This document shows positions 1-11,000 of a stretch of DNA of 64,000 nucleotides, piece after piece. The stretch lies in contig NZ_CP036536.1 of NCBI RefSeq assembly GCF_005222225.1, positions 210,001-274,000 on the forward strand, written 5' to 3'. The position numbers and the translations under genes were made by a program. The notes under the pieces were generated by a model. It was given only the letters and a program-made list of their open reading frames with translations, did not search any database and was not told the origin of the DNA. The DNA is from Salinimonas lutimaris. GTDB lineage: Bacteria > Pseudomonadota > Gammaproteobacteria > Enterobacterales > Alteromonadaceae. How positions within the stretch are numbered: position 1 is the first letter of the stretch; each line of letters starts with the position of its first letter.

Positions 1-1774
<1,774 letters not shown>

Positions 1775-1911
1775 ACAACCCAAAGCGGCCGCAGGCTGTG
1801 AAGGTTGTAGTGACAAGCTAAACATATAGAGTAGCGTTACTCACTTTTGATTGAATATCAGTTTTTTCCAGATTGTATGTTATCGATGACACATCGGTAA
1901 CCACCAGTTTT

Positions 1912-2030
1912 TGTCTGGCGGCCATAGCGATACGGTCCCACCTGATCCCATTCCGAACTCAGAAGTGAAACGTATTAGCGGCGATGGTAGTGTGGGGTTT
2001 CCCCATGTGAGAGTAGCACACCGCCAGACT
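1912..2030 (+). rRNA. rrf: 5S ribosomal RNA
   Basis: A complete 5S rRNA of about 119 nt. The terminal helix is formed by TGTCTGGCGG at the 5' end and CCGCCAGACT at the 3' end. The internal segments GGTCCCACCTGA, CCGAACTCAGAAGTGAAACG and GATGGTAGTGTGGGG match the gammaproteobacterial 5S consensus. It follows the 23S gene directly in the order 23S-5S. The exact termini could shift by one or two bases. Its 3' tail is partly repeated further downstream (2233 onward). Confidence 0.96.
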
Positions 2031-2044
2031 CCTATTTAAACGAG

Positions 2045-2073
2045 AAAGCCCACTCATTTGAGTGGGCTTTTTT
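2045..2073 (+). terminator. Intrinsic terminator of the rRNA operon
   Basis: An inverted repeat, GCCCACTCA with TGAGTGGGC and a two-base loop (TT), is preceded by an A run and followed by six T residues. It starts 15 nt after the 5S end, as expected for the end of an rRNA transcription unit. Confidence 0.92.
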
Positions 2074-2232
2074 CGTTTATGCGCAGCACGCTGCGCCCCA
2101 TCATATGAAAACCAACCCATCGGGGCTGTTCGGGTTACTTATCACCGCCTGATATCTGTAGTATCTATTCATCCGTGAAGCATAGTCCAGCTCGGCATCC
2201 ATGCCTCGTTCGCTACGCTCACCGTTCACCGC

Positions 2233-2516
2233 CCCCATGTGAGAGTCGTTCTCGTCACGAAGTGAACCGCCAGACTCCTCATTACACGAGAAAGCCCACT
2301 CATTTGAGTGGGCTTTTTTCGTTTATGCGCAGCATGCTGCGCTACATCAGATGAAAACCCAACCCATCTGGGCTGTTCGGGTTACTTATCACCGCCTGAT
2401 ATCTGTAGTATCTATTCATCCCTGAAGCATAGTCCAGCTCGGCATCCATGCCTCGCGCGCTTCACTCTCGGCGTGCCACCGGCACCCCTCGTTCGCTACG
2501 CTCACCGTTCACCGCC
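2233..2516 (+). repeat. Partial tandem duplication of the 5S tail, terminator and flank
   Basis: The segment running from the 5S 3' tail (CCCCATGTGAGAGT, 2001) through the terminator and about 150 nt of flanking sequence recurs here with few differences: CCCCATGTGAGAGTCG, then ACCGCCAGACTCCT, the same terminator hairpin, and GGCTGTTCGGGTTACTTATC. A third copy begins at 2516 but breaks off after GTGAGAGTCGTATTATC. The second copy has roughly 50 extra bases near 2454-2490. The 5' body of the 5S gene is not repeated, so no second functional 5S exists. It looks like a relic of rRNA-operon recombination or duplication. No protein-coding gene is credible here. Confidence 0.85.
2291..2319 (+). terminator. 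Second copy of the rRNA terminator hairpin
   Basis: Identical stem (GCCCACTCA / TGAGTGGGC) and T run to the terminator at 2045-2073, carried by the duplicated block. Any read-through from the rRNA operon would meet it as a back-up terminator. Confidence 0.8.
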
Positions 2517-2573
2517 CCCATGTGAGAGTCGTATTATCAAAGAGTAATGAATTCCTTGTACACACACCAAATA

Positions 2574-3618
2574 CACTGTCGCCCCTGCGAAAGCAGAGAT
2601 CTCCGACTCTCCGTCATCCCCGTGAAACGGGGATCTCGTGAACAGCCTGGCTGATGCATAACATCCTCTTTGATAGGTAGTCACGTTCCCACGGAGATCA
2701 CGGATATCGCTTCGCGATTCCGGGACGACGGGAGGGATAGTAAAACGTCATCCCTGTGCAAAAGGGAATCTCTATTATACCGTCGCCCCTGCGAAAGCAG
2801 GGATCTCCGACTTTCCCGTCATCCCCGTGAAAACGGGGATCTCGTGAACAGCCTGGCTGATTCAAAACTTCATCTTTGATAGGTAGTCATGCTCCCAAAA
2901 GAGATCCCGGATATCGCTACGCGATTCCGGGACGACGAGAGTGGAAGGCATCATTTATTTGAAGAGATCTCCGACCTTCCGTCATCCCCGTGAAAACGGA
3001 GATCTCGTGAACAGCTTGGCTGATGTAAAACATCATTTTTTATAGGTATCCATGTTCCCAAGGAGATCCCGGATATCGCTACGCGATTCCGGGACGACGG
3101 GATGAGTAGTAAAACGTCATCCCTGTGCAAAAGGGAATCTCTATTATACCGTCGCCCCAGCGAAAGCAGGGATCTCCGACTCTCCGTCATCCCCGTGAAA
3201 ACGGGGATCTCGTGAACAGCCTGGCTGATTCAAACCATCATCTTTGATAGGTAGCCATGTTCCCATAAAGCTCCCTGATACAACCTTCCGTCATCCCCGT
3301 GAAAACCGGGATCTCGTGAACAGCCTGGCTGATTCAAAACTTCATCTTTGATAGGTAGTCATGCTCTCAAAAGAGATCCCGGATATCGCTACGCGATTCC
3401 GGGACGACGGGAGGGATAGTAAAACGTCATCCCGGTGCAAAAGGGAATCTCTATTATACCGTCGCCCCTGCGAAAGCAGAGATCTCCGACTCTCCCGTCA
3501 TCCCCGTGAAAACGGGGATCTCGTGAACACTCTGGCTGATTCAAAACTTCATCTTTGATAGGTAGTCATGCTCTCAAAAGAGATCCCGGATATCGCTACG
3601 CGATTCCGGGACGACGGG
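2574..3618. repeat. Array of composite palindromic (REP/BIME-like) repeats
   Basis: About 1 kb made of repeated hairpin modules and no gene. Module A contains CCCCGTGAAAACGGGG, a 6-bp stem with a GAAA loop; it starts near 2612, 2817, 2980, 3185, 3289 and 3496, often continuing with GTGAACAGCCTGGCTGA. Module B, CCTGCGAAAGCAGG type with the same loop, lies near 2580, 2783, 3153 and 3463. Module C, GATCCCGGATATCGCTACGC followed by GATTCCGGGACGACG, occurs near 2696, 2902, 3064, 3374 and 3581. A and B share ends of the form CGTC..CCC and GGGATCTC, while C has those ends in the opposite orientation, so the array alternates direct and inverted copies. The main spacing is about 205 bp. The last copy ends some 60 bp before the GlxA-type gene. 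Confidence 0.85.
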
Positions 3619-3677
3619 TGGGAACACATCAACTTTTAAAAGCTGTTTTAGCTACAATGAAGGGGAACATTCTTAGT

Positions 3678-4628
3678 ATGATGACTATGACCCGTATTAT
3701 TGTTGTTAATTATCCCGGCGCGTCTGTATCGGCGGTGCATGGGCTGCAGGAATTGTTTGCACTGAGTAACAACGCTGCGCTGACTCTTGAGCAAGGACAT
3801 CAGTTTACGTGTTCAATTGTGAATGCTGATCAGATAGCGAATGAGCCTGTTCCACCGGCAGATTACATTTTGCTTCCACCGGCTTTAGACGATGCATTTT
3901 ATGTACAGCCTGCAGATACACTGTGTCGATGGCTGATATCTCACTATGAAGCAGGGGCGGTGCTTGCTTCGGCGTGTGCTGGTGCGTTTATTCTGGCCCG
4001 TGCGGGGTTACTGGATAATAAACGATGTACTACCCACTGGGGGTTAGCCGGTAAATTTAAGGATAGTTTTAGTCACTTGTCACTGCAACCGGATGCGATA
4101 TTGATTAATGAAGGTAGCGTGATCACATCCGGCGGAATGATGTCTTGGATTGATCTGGGTCTGGAAATTGTAGGTCAGTCCGCGTCAGCCAGACAAATGC
4201 AGTTAACCGGTAAATGGCTGGTTGTTGATACCGGTGCCAGAGAGCAGCTTTTTTACCGTCGTTTTACCCCGGACTTTTCCCATGGCGATAAACCGGTTAT
4301 TGAAGCTCAGCACTACATCGCTGAGCATATGCAATTGCATCTTGATAACCAGATATTGGCAAATTACATCCATCTTTCAACCAGAACTTTGCAGCGGCGG
4401 TTTGTGGCAGCAACCGGCTTATCAGTAAAAGAATACGTACAGGCGGTCAGAATCCAGCAAGCCTGCGATTTGCTGGAATCAGACAACAGCACCATCGAGC
4501 ATATTAGTTTGTGCGTGGGGTATTACAACGTGGCAGCATTCAGAAAGGTCTTTAAGCGAATTTTGGGGCTGACTCCAACAGCATTCAGGCAACGCTTTAA
4601 TAAACACGGAACCAAGCCGGGGAGATAG
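3678..4628 (+). CDS. GlxA-family transcriptional regulator (DJ-1/PfpI plus AraC HTH)
   Basis: A 316-residue regulator with two domains. Residues about 5-175 form a DJ-1/PfpI (class I glutamine amidotransferase-like) fold with the nucleophile-elbow sequence SACAGAF and the TTHW motif typical of GlxA proteins. Residues about 215-310 form an AraC-type double helix-turn-helix (STRTLQRRF near the first, VGYYNVAAFRKVFKRILGLTP in the second). Family members are cytoplasmic DNA-binding regulators, often of amino-acid or osmolyte catabolism; the ligand and target here are unknown. The frame is open back to a TTG at 3555 inside the repeat array, but that start would translate repeat DNA. GAAGGGGA at 3659-3666 precedes ATG 3678; ATG 3657, 3681 and 3687 are alternatives. 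Convergent with the DUF1499 gene. Confidence 0.85.
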   Translation: MMTMTRIIVVNYPGASVSAVHGLQELFALSNNAALTLEQGHQFTCSIVNADQIANEPVPPADYILLPPALDDAFYVQPADTLCRWLISHYEAGAVLASACAGAFILARAGLLDNKRCTTHWGLAGKFKDSFSHLSLQPDAILINEGSVITSGGMMSWIDLGLEIVGQSASARQMQLTGKWLVVDTGAREQLFYRRFTPDFSHGDKPVIEAQHYIAEHMQLHLDNQILANYIHLSTRTLQRRFVAATGLSVKEYVQAVRIQQACDLLESDNSTIEHISLCVGYYNVAAFRKVFKRILGLTPTAFRQRFNKHGTKPGR

Positions 4629-4635
4629 CCCCGGC
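4616..4635. terminator. GC-rich hairpin enclosing the regulator's stop codon
   Basis: GCCGGGG (4616-4622) pairs perfectly with CCCCGGC (4629-4635). The six-base loop AGATAG contains the TAG stop of the GlxA-type gene. It lies between two convergent genes (the DUF1499 stop is at 4646). There is no T run on either side, so it is terminator-like rather than a classical intrinsic terminator. Confidence 0.4.
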
Positions 4636-4645
4636 AAACAGATGA

Positions 4646-5368
4646 TTACTGGACTGATGCATCTGTGCGTTGCCTTAATGCATCCATAAAGGCGTTTATT
4701 CGCTCAGCATTTTTGCCCAGGTCACTTCTGCCTACCCGGGATTTACTGCGCATATCCACCAGGGTGTCATCATCTTTTGCTGTGAGGCGAATCACGACAT
4801 CATCTTTAAATCCAAACCACAGTGTGGTGTCAGTCGCCTCAATCGTGTTTTCATCTGCGCCAGTTGATACTCGCTCCCACCCCATTGCATCCACAGTCTG
4901 CTCCGCCGCAGCATAAACACGTTCAATCGGCTGGGCAAATAGCTGAGTTCTGATTTCAGGGTACGCTTTAAGTTGCTGAGTAGCCACTTCACCTCCGGCA
5001 TAGTTGATATCATTGGGGGCGTCGGCCCGTATCGGGGCAATAGCGACAAACTCCGGCGGGTTAGTAATATCAGTGGTGATATCGTGAATTGCGGGCACCG
5101 AACTGGCTTTGCCCATCATACTTACCGGCAATGCAACAGCGACCAGTGCCATGATGGCATACAGGGTTGTGCTTCCCCAGCGAATTGACTTACGCATCAG
5201 TAGTGCCTGCAGAATAATCAGGATAATCGCAGCGCCAGCGACAAACACACCATAACGAAGCATAGTGAACGCCAGGCCTAAATCAATACCGATAAACTGG
5301 TATAGCGGGCCAGGCAGGACTACCATTAAAAAGCCAATAGTACTGGTTAGGGCGACAAGTGTTCTCAA
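4646..5368 (-). CDS. DUF1499 membrane protein
   Basis: A 240-residue protein with three hydrophobic segments in its first 90 residues (around LVALTSTIGFLMVVLPG, YGVFVAGAAIILIILQALLM and LYAIMALVAVALPVSMM), followed by a soluble DUF1499 domain (about 110-235) containing ERVYAAAEQTVDAMGWERVS and WFGFKDDVVIRL. The family has no assigned biochemical function; its members are membrane-associated or exported. I chose the TTG at 5368 because AGGAGC lies eight bases upstream; a further in-frame TTG at 5395 lacks a comparable site. Divergent from the DnaJ-related gene and convergent with the GlxA-type regulator. Confidence 0.75.
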   Translation of the reverse strand: MRTLVALTSTIGFLMVVLPGPLYQFIGIDLGLAFTMLRYGVFVAGAAIILIILQALLMRKSIRWGSTTLYAIMALVAVALPVSMMGKASSVPAIHDITTDITNPPEFVAIAPIRADAPNDINYAGGEVATQQLKAYPEIRTQLFAQPIERVYAAAEQTVDAMGWERVSTGADENTIEATDTTLWFGFKDDVVIRLTAKDDDTLVDMRSKSRVGRSDLGKNAERINAFMDALRQRTDASVQ

Positions 5369-5512
5369 GCTAAAGCTCCTGATAATTAAGTGCAAACAAG
5401 GTCATCATAAAACAAAACGTTGAATTTGGTCATTCTGATCACGCGCTTAGTGGTTAAAGGGTGTAAAGTAGTCAGTGTCGATAAGACAACAACCGCGGAG
5501 TTAGCCATTCCT

Positions 5513-6130
5513 ATGGACAATAACAACCTGCAGGACTATCTGAGTGTACTGACCAGTTCACTAGAAGCACATCAACACTGGCTGCAAGAAGGTATCAGCG
5601 AATATGACCTGATTCAGCGACTTGCCGGTGCGCCGCATTATTTATTTGATAAAGATGCGATGCAAAATTCTCATACCTTGTTTCAGGCCCACTTTATGTT
5701 GTTTCATTGTCTGTATCAGCTGGCAGATAAGTGGCATCAGCAGCATATTGGTTGTCTGGATATTGTTGCGACTCACATTAAACTATCTGACTGGCAGCCT
5801 TTTGAGGCTTCGCTGCAGAAGCCTGATCCGATGCGTGCGTATTATCTGGATTTATCTCAGCTCCAAAGCACCACAGAGCATGATATTCACAACATGCTTG
5901 ACCGGTTCTGGCAAATGATGTCGGGATCAACCGGGCTGGCCAGTCAGCTTGAATGTCAAAAAGCCTGCAAAATTCTTGAAGTGCCGGATATTAAAACACT
6001 GGACTTCAGCACCCTCAAAAAGTTGTATCGCAAACAACAGCACAAACACCATCCGGACAAAGGCGGCTCCAGTGCCTCCAGTCAACAACTCAGCTGGGCA
6101 TACCAGATTCTGGTTCCATTCGCGGTCTGA
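5513..6130 (+). CDS. DnaJ-related protein with C-terminal J domain
   Basis: A 205-residue cytoplasmic protein. The N-terminal two thirds match the DNAJ-related N-terminal family seen in gammaproteobacteria (HWLQEGISEYDLIQRLAG, LFQAHFMLFHCLYQLADKW). The last 55 residues form a J domain whose diagnostic HPD tripeptide is intact in KHHPDKGG. The HPD loop is what stimulates Hsp70 (DnaK) ATPase activity, so this is probably a specialised DnaK co-chaperone; no zinc-finger or Gly/Phe region is present. ATG 5513 is preceded by GGAG at 5497-5500; the frame is also open to a TTG at 5420, without support. Convergent with acrR. Confidence 0.8.
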   Translation: MDNNNLQDYLSVLTSSLEAHQHWLQEGISEYDLIQRLAGAPHYLFDKDAMQNSHTLFQAHFMLFHCLYQLADKWHQQHIGCLDIVATHIKLSDWQPFEASLQKPDPMRAYYLDLSQLQSTTEHDIHNMLDRFWQMMSGSTGLASQLECQKACKILEVPDIKTLDFSTLKKLYRKQQHKHHPDKGGSSASSQQLSWAYQILVPFAV

Positions 6131-6180
6131 CCTGGTTGTTCACTGACCACTCATGGTGTTTTTTGGTACGTTGAGCGGAT

Positions 6181-6801
6181 TTAGCCGTCGGCATTAAGGA
6201 TACTGTCAAAGAAAAGTTGCATCATCAACGGCAGGTCATCCTGTAGGTTGAATTCCTGTGGTGATTCCAGGTACTCGGTCACTACGCCGCGAATAAAGCA
6301 ATTGACTGACAAAGCCAGTATTTTGGGTTTGGCATTAACCGATATCATTTTCTGATATCTGGCTTTTTCAAAATAAGCAGCAAAAACTTTCAGTTTTTCA
6401 AGTTTTTGCAGATTATGGCGTTCTTTGCACTGAGCCAAATCACCAGAGTAGTCGCACTTGAACATGAAAAGGCGAATCGCTTTGCATAGCTGTTCGTCCT
6501 GATCTAGCTCCAGTATAAGATTCGTACAGATATCCTGTAACTGGCTAACAGGGTTGGGGTGCTCAACTTCCAGTCCTTCAAGAATACGTTGAATAAAAGG
6601 CGTGTGCAGCTCTGTGTGCAAAGCGTCGAAAATCTCAATTTTGTTTTTGAAATGCCAGTACACCGCGCCACGTGTGACGTCGGCAGCTTTGGCTACTTCT
6701 TCTAAAGAAGCCTTAGCTACCCCGCGCTCTGAAAATACATTGATTGCGGCGGTGAGGATAGCTTGTTTGGTTTGCTCGGCTTCTTCTTTTGTGCGGCGCA
6801 T
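6181..6801 (-). CDS. acrR: TetR-family repressor, AcrR type
   Basis: A 206-residue TetR-family repressor. The N-terminus MRRTKEEAEQTKQAILTAA and the helix-turn-helix (EEVAKAADVTRGAVYWHFKNK, about residues 30-52) are nearly those of E. coli AcrR; the all-helical C-terminal part would bind the inducer. It is transcribed divergently from the adjacent RND pump genes, and a palindrome lies in the shared promoter region, so it most likely represses acrAB and releases on binding toxic amphiphiles. ATG 6801 is chosen because it matches the AcrR start and AGGAT lies upstream; the frame is open ten codons further to 6831. Confidence 0.88.
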   Translation of the reverse strand: MRRTKEEAEQTKQAILTAAINVFSERGVAKASLEEVAKAADVTRGAVYWHFKNKIEIFDALHTELHTPFIQRILEGLEVEHPNPVSQLQDICTNLILELDQDEQLCKAIRLFMFKCDYSGDLAQCKERHNLQKLEKLKVFAAYFEKARYQKMISVNAKPKILALSVNCFIRGVVTEYLESPQEFNLQDDLPLMMQLFFDSILNADG

Positions 6802-6821
6802 CGGAATGGATCCTACTTGGT

Positions 6822-6850
6822 TTGACAACATACATACAAGAACGTATCTT
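6822..6850 (+). promoter_or_regulatory. acrAB promoter with overlapping AcrR-type operator
   Basis: TTGACA (6822-6827), a perfect -35 box, is followed after exactly 17 bp by TATCTT (6845-6850). Within the spacer lies ATAC-N6-GTAT (6834-6847), set in ACATACATACAAG, which resembles the E. coli AcrR operator core (TACATACATTTGTGAATGTATGTA type). A repressor bound there would cover the -10 region. The site sits between acrR and acrA, 58 bp upstream of the acrA start. Confidence 0.6.
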
Positions 6851-6907
6851 TAAAAAGGTATAGGTTCAGAGCCTTTTTGTCCAGTGTATATTCGGGAATA
6901 GTAATCA

Positions 6908-8059
6908 ATGAAGAAGCAAATTTTTTACTCTTTTGCTGCGGTATTGTCGTTACTGGTTGTAGTGGGGTGTTCAGAACAGTCTGAGCAGGCCGGTGCATCT
7001 CAGGGTGGCGCTCAGCAACCTCCAACGGCGGTGTCGGTTATGACCATTAAACGCGCTACTGTTCCAGATATATTGTCTCTGCCCGGCCGGGTCACACCGT
7101 ACCGTCAGTCTCAGGTGCGTCCGCAGGTCGCCGGGGTAATTACCGAACGATTGTTTGAAGAAGGCGCTGTGGTCGAAAAAGGCCAGCAACTCTATCAGAT
7201 TGATGATGCTCGCTATAAAGCCGAGCTGGAAAGTGCGAAAGCGGATTTGCGAAGTGCTGAGGCTAACCTTAAAGCGCTACAGGCGAAAGAAAAACGCTAC
7301 AAAGACTTGGTTTCACGAAATTCCATCAGTGAACAGGAATACGATGATGTGGTAGCACAGTCTGATCAGGCTAAAGCTCAGATCAGTGTTGCTGAAGCGG
7401 CGATTGAACTGGCCAGAGTAAATGTAGACTACTCCAAAGTGTATGCTCCGATAAATGGCCAGATAAGTCGTTCATTTGTCACTGTGGGCACTCTGGTTAC
7501 AGCAAACCAGGAACAACAACTAGCTACCATTACGCAACTGGACCCGGTGTTTGTTGATATGCAGAACTCTGGTAAAGCGATTGTTAAACTGCGTAGCTCC
7601 ATGACGGGCAACCAGCAACATATGCCGGTTGAAGTGGTTTTAGATGAAGGGTCTAACACCATGTATGACAAGAAAGGCCAGCTTGAGTTTTCTGAGGTCA
7701 CGGTGGATGAAACAACCGGCAGTGTCACGCTGCGGGCTGTTATACCCAACCCGGATAGTGTACTGATGCCCGGTTTGTTTGTTAAAGCTAACGTAATCAA
7801 GTCGCAGGATGAAGGTTTGCTGGTTCCTCATCGGGCCACTACCCGTCAGCCTGACGGTTCTCTGGTTGTCTATGTAGTGGGTAAAGACAATACCGTTGAA
7901 GCCCGTACTATTGAAACTCCCCGTAGTTATCAGCATCAGTATCTGGTCACCAGTGGCCTGACTGAAGGCGATAAAGTGATTATTGAAGGCTATCAAAAAG
8001 TTAAACCTGGTGCGAAAGTTAATCCGCAGCCATGGAAACAATCTGGTCAGCAAGGTTAA
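6908..8059 (+). CDS. acrA: RND efflux periplasmic adaptor lipoprotein, AcrA/MexA type
   Basis: A 383-residue membrane-fusion protein. The signal peptide ends in a lipobox (LLVVVGC, Cys21), so the mature protein should be lipid-anchored to the periplasmic face of the inner membrane. It then shows the lipoyl/barrel-sandwich halves (YRQSQVRPQVAGVITERLF and VYAPINGQISRSFVTVGTLV), a coiled-coil hairpin (about 95-165, rich in K/E/A) and beta-barrel plus membrane-proximal domains. It links the AcrB pump to an outer-membrane TolC channel, which is not encoded in this window. It is 20 bp upstream of acrB in one operon. Confidence 0.92.
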   Translation: MKKQIFYSFAAVLSLLVVVGCSEQSEQAGASQGGAQQPPTAVSVMTIKRATVPDILSLPGRVTPYRQSQVRPQVAGVITERLFEEGAVVEKGQQLYQIDDARYKAELESAKADLRSAEANLKALQAKEKRYKDLVSRNSISEQEYDDVVAQSDQAKAQISVAEAAIELARVNVDYSKVYAPINGQISRSFVTVGTLVTANQEQQLATITQLDPVFVDMQNSGKAIVKLRSSMTGNQQHMPVEVVLDEGSNTMYDKKGQLEFSEVTVDETTGSVTLRAVIPNPDSVLMPGLFVKANVIKSQDEGLLVPHRATTRQPDGSLVVYVVGKDNTVEARTIETPRSYQHQYLVTSGLTEGDKVIIEGYQKVKPGAKVNPQPWKQSGQQG

Positions 8060-8079
8060 CCCGGCAGGAATAAAGACTT

Positions 8080-11000
8080 ATGGCACGTTTTTTTATAGAC
8101 AGACCCGTCTTTGCCTGGGTACTGGCAATTATCACCATGCTGACCGGGGTACTGGCCATCAACAATCTGCCTATCGAGCAGTATCCGAAGGTTGCCCCAC
8201 CGTCGGTAAAAATTGATGCAAGCTACCCGGGCGCGTCGGCAAATACCGTGGAAAACTCGGTCACGCAGATTATCGAACAGAATCTTAACGGCATTGATAA
8301 TCTGCGTTATTTTTCTTCCAGTTCGCAACGCAGCAGTATGCAAATCACCCTGACTTTTGAGCCAGGTACCGATCCGGATACCGCGCAGGTTCAAACCCAG
8401 AACAAGGTGCAAAGTGCCGTCTCCCTGCTACCTAATTCGGTGCAGCAACAAGGCGTGACGGTAACCAAAGGTAACGATACTTTTGCATTGGTGATTGGTT
8501 TTTATTCCACAGACGGCCAACAATCCCAGTTTGATTTGAGTGACCTGCTGGTTTCAGAGTTTCGTGATCCGGTATCCCGCATTAACGGCGTAGGCAGTGT
8601 GCGGGTATTTGGTGCACAGCGTTCTATGCGCATCTGGCTAAACCCTGAGAAATTATACAGCTATAATATGACACCCGTGGATGTGCAGGCTGCGGTGCAA
8701 ACCCAGAATACGGATGTTTCTGCCGGTCAGTTAGGTGGAATGCCGGCAGTGGAAGGCCAGCAGATTAATGCGACTATTCAGGCCCAGTCACTGCTGCGTA
8801 CCGAAGAAGATTTTCAGAATATTGTATTACGGGTCAATACTGACGGTTCTCAGGTTCGCCTTAAAGATGTTGCCCGGGTTGAACTCGGCTCTGAAGACTA
8901 CAGTTATATAACTCGTTACAAAGGTAAACCTGCTTCCGGGATGGCTGTGAGCCTGTCTTCTGGTGCTAATGCACTGGAAACCATTGAAGCAGTAAAAAGC
9001 CGTATCGGTGAGCTAAAAGGTCAGTTACCTGATGGGGTTGAAGTGGTCTTTCCGGTTGATACCTCGCCGTTTATCGAACTGTCTATTGAGTCTGTGGTGC
9101 ATACGCTGATTGAAGCAGTCGTACTGGTGTTTCTGGTCATGCTGCTGTTTCTGCAAAACTGGCGGGCGACCCTGATACCAACCATCGCGGTACCCGTGGT
9201 GCTATTGGGTACCTTTGGCGTACTCTATGTGTTTGGATTCAGTATCAACGTGCTGACAATGTTTGCCATGGTACTGGCGATTGGCCTGCTGGTTGATGAT
9301 GCTATCGTGGTGGTGGAAAACGTTGAGCGCATCATGGAAGAAGAAGGCTTGTCGCCTAAAGAGGCGACGAAAAAGTCGATGGGGCAAATCACCAGTGCTC
9401 TGGTAGGAATTGCGGCGGTGCTATCGACAGTGTTTATTCCTATGGCCTTTTTCAGCGGTTCGGCCGGGTCGATTTACCGCCAGTTCTCAGTCACAATTGT
9501 GTCCGCTATGGCGTTTTCGGTACTGGTGGCTATTATCCTGTCGCCCTCGTTGTGTGCCACGCTACTTAAAAAGCACGATCCGAACAAAGACAAAGATAAA
9601 GGCTTTGCCGGCTGGTTTAACCGTAACTTCAATAAAGGCCGCGATCGTTATCAAAAGGCAACCAACCATATTGCTGCCAGATTCAAGCGTTACCTGGTGG
9701 TGTATGGCGTGCTGGTTGCCGGCATGGTGTTCATTTTTATGCGCCTGCCCGGTGCATTTCTGCCGGATGAAGATCAAGGCTCATTAATGGTGCTGGTAAA
9801 CGCGCCGCCGGGAGCGACTGCACAGCGGACACTGGAGTCGGTCAAACAGGTTGAAGATTTCTTCTTAGAAGAAAAAGGTGATGTGACCCATGATTTGTTT
9901 ACCGTAGTAGGCTTTAGCTTTGCTGGCGCGGCACAAAATGCGGCAATGGGATTTGTTCACCTCAACGACTGGGAAGAACGGGATGAGTCGCAAAGTGCAT
10001 TTGCCGTTTTACAACAGGCATTTGGGGCTTTCAGTCAAATCAAAGACGCGCAGGCTTTTCCAATCATGCCGCCGCCCATTCGTGAGCTGGGCAATGCCAC
10101 CGGCTTTGACTTACAGCTGATTGACCGGGGTAACAACGGTCACGACGCATTGATGGATGCCCGTAACCAGTTACTGGGTATGGCTTCGCAGAATTCTAAA
10201 CTGACTGGGGTCAGACCTAACGGACTAAGTGATGTTCCGCAGTTTAAAATTGATATCGACAATGAAAAAGCGTCTGCGCTGGGCGTCTCGCTCAGTGATA
10301 TTAATAACTCCCTGCAAATAGCCTGGGGGTCGGCTTACGTGAATGATTTTATTGACGATGGCCGGATAAAGCGAGTTTATATGCAGGCCGATGCGTCACA
10401 TCGTATGGCACCAAAAGATTTAGATAAATGGTATGTGCGTAATAACAATGGCGACATGGTGGCGTTCAGTTCTTTTTCTTCATCTAACTGGGATTATGGG
10501 TCGCCAAAACTGGAACGATTCAACGGCGTTTCATCCGTGAATATTCAGGGGGGAGCTGCTGCGGGTGTATCCAGCGGTGAGGCCATGGCCATTATGCAGG
10601 AGCTGGTGAAGAAGCTACCAGATGGTTTTGATCTTGAATGGTCAGGACTCAGCTTTGAGGAAAAAGCAGCAGGTTCACAAGCTCCAATGCTGTACGCCGT
10701 ATCATTCCTGATAGTCTTTCTGTGTCTGGCAGCCCTATACGAAAGCTGGTCGGTACCCTTTGCGGTGATGCTGGTTGTACCGCTGGGTATTCTGGGCTCT
10801 GTGGTCGCTGCATTTTTGTTTAATTTACCTAACGATGTGTACCTACAGGTGGCGTTTCTGACCACGGTAGGGCTGGCGGCCAAAAACGCGATCCTTATTG
10901 TGGAATTTGCCAAAGAACAGTTCGAGGCAGGTGAAGATCTGATGACTGCGGTTTCGGTGGCGGCCAAACAACGTTTTCGTCCGATCCTGATGACCTCAAT

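Noticed and set aside
2308-3558. Short frames of 60-79 codons in the intergenic repeat region
   Set aside because: They translate repeated hairpin DNA, recur in copies (the same peptide appears near 2800 and 3500) and lack ribosome sites.
2574-3618. CRISPR array
   Set aside because: Repeat modules are long, of three types and in both orientations; the intervening DNA is itself repeated rather than unique spacers, and no cas genes are near.
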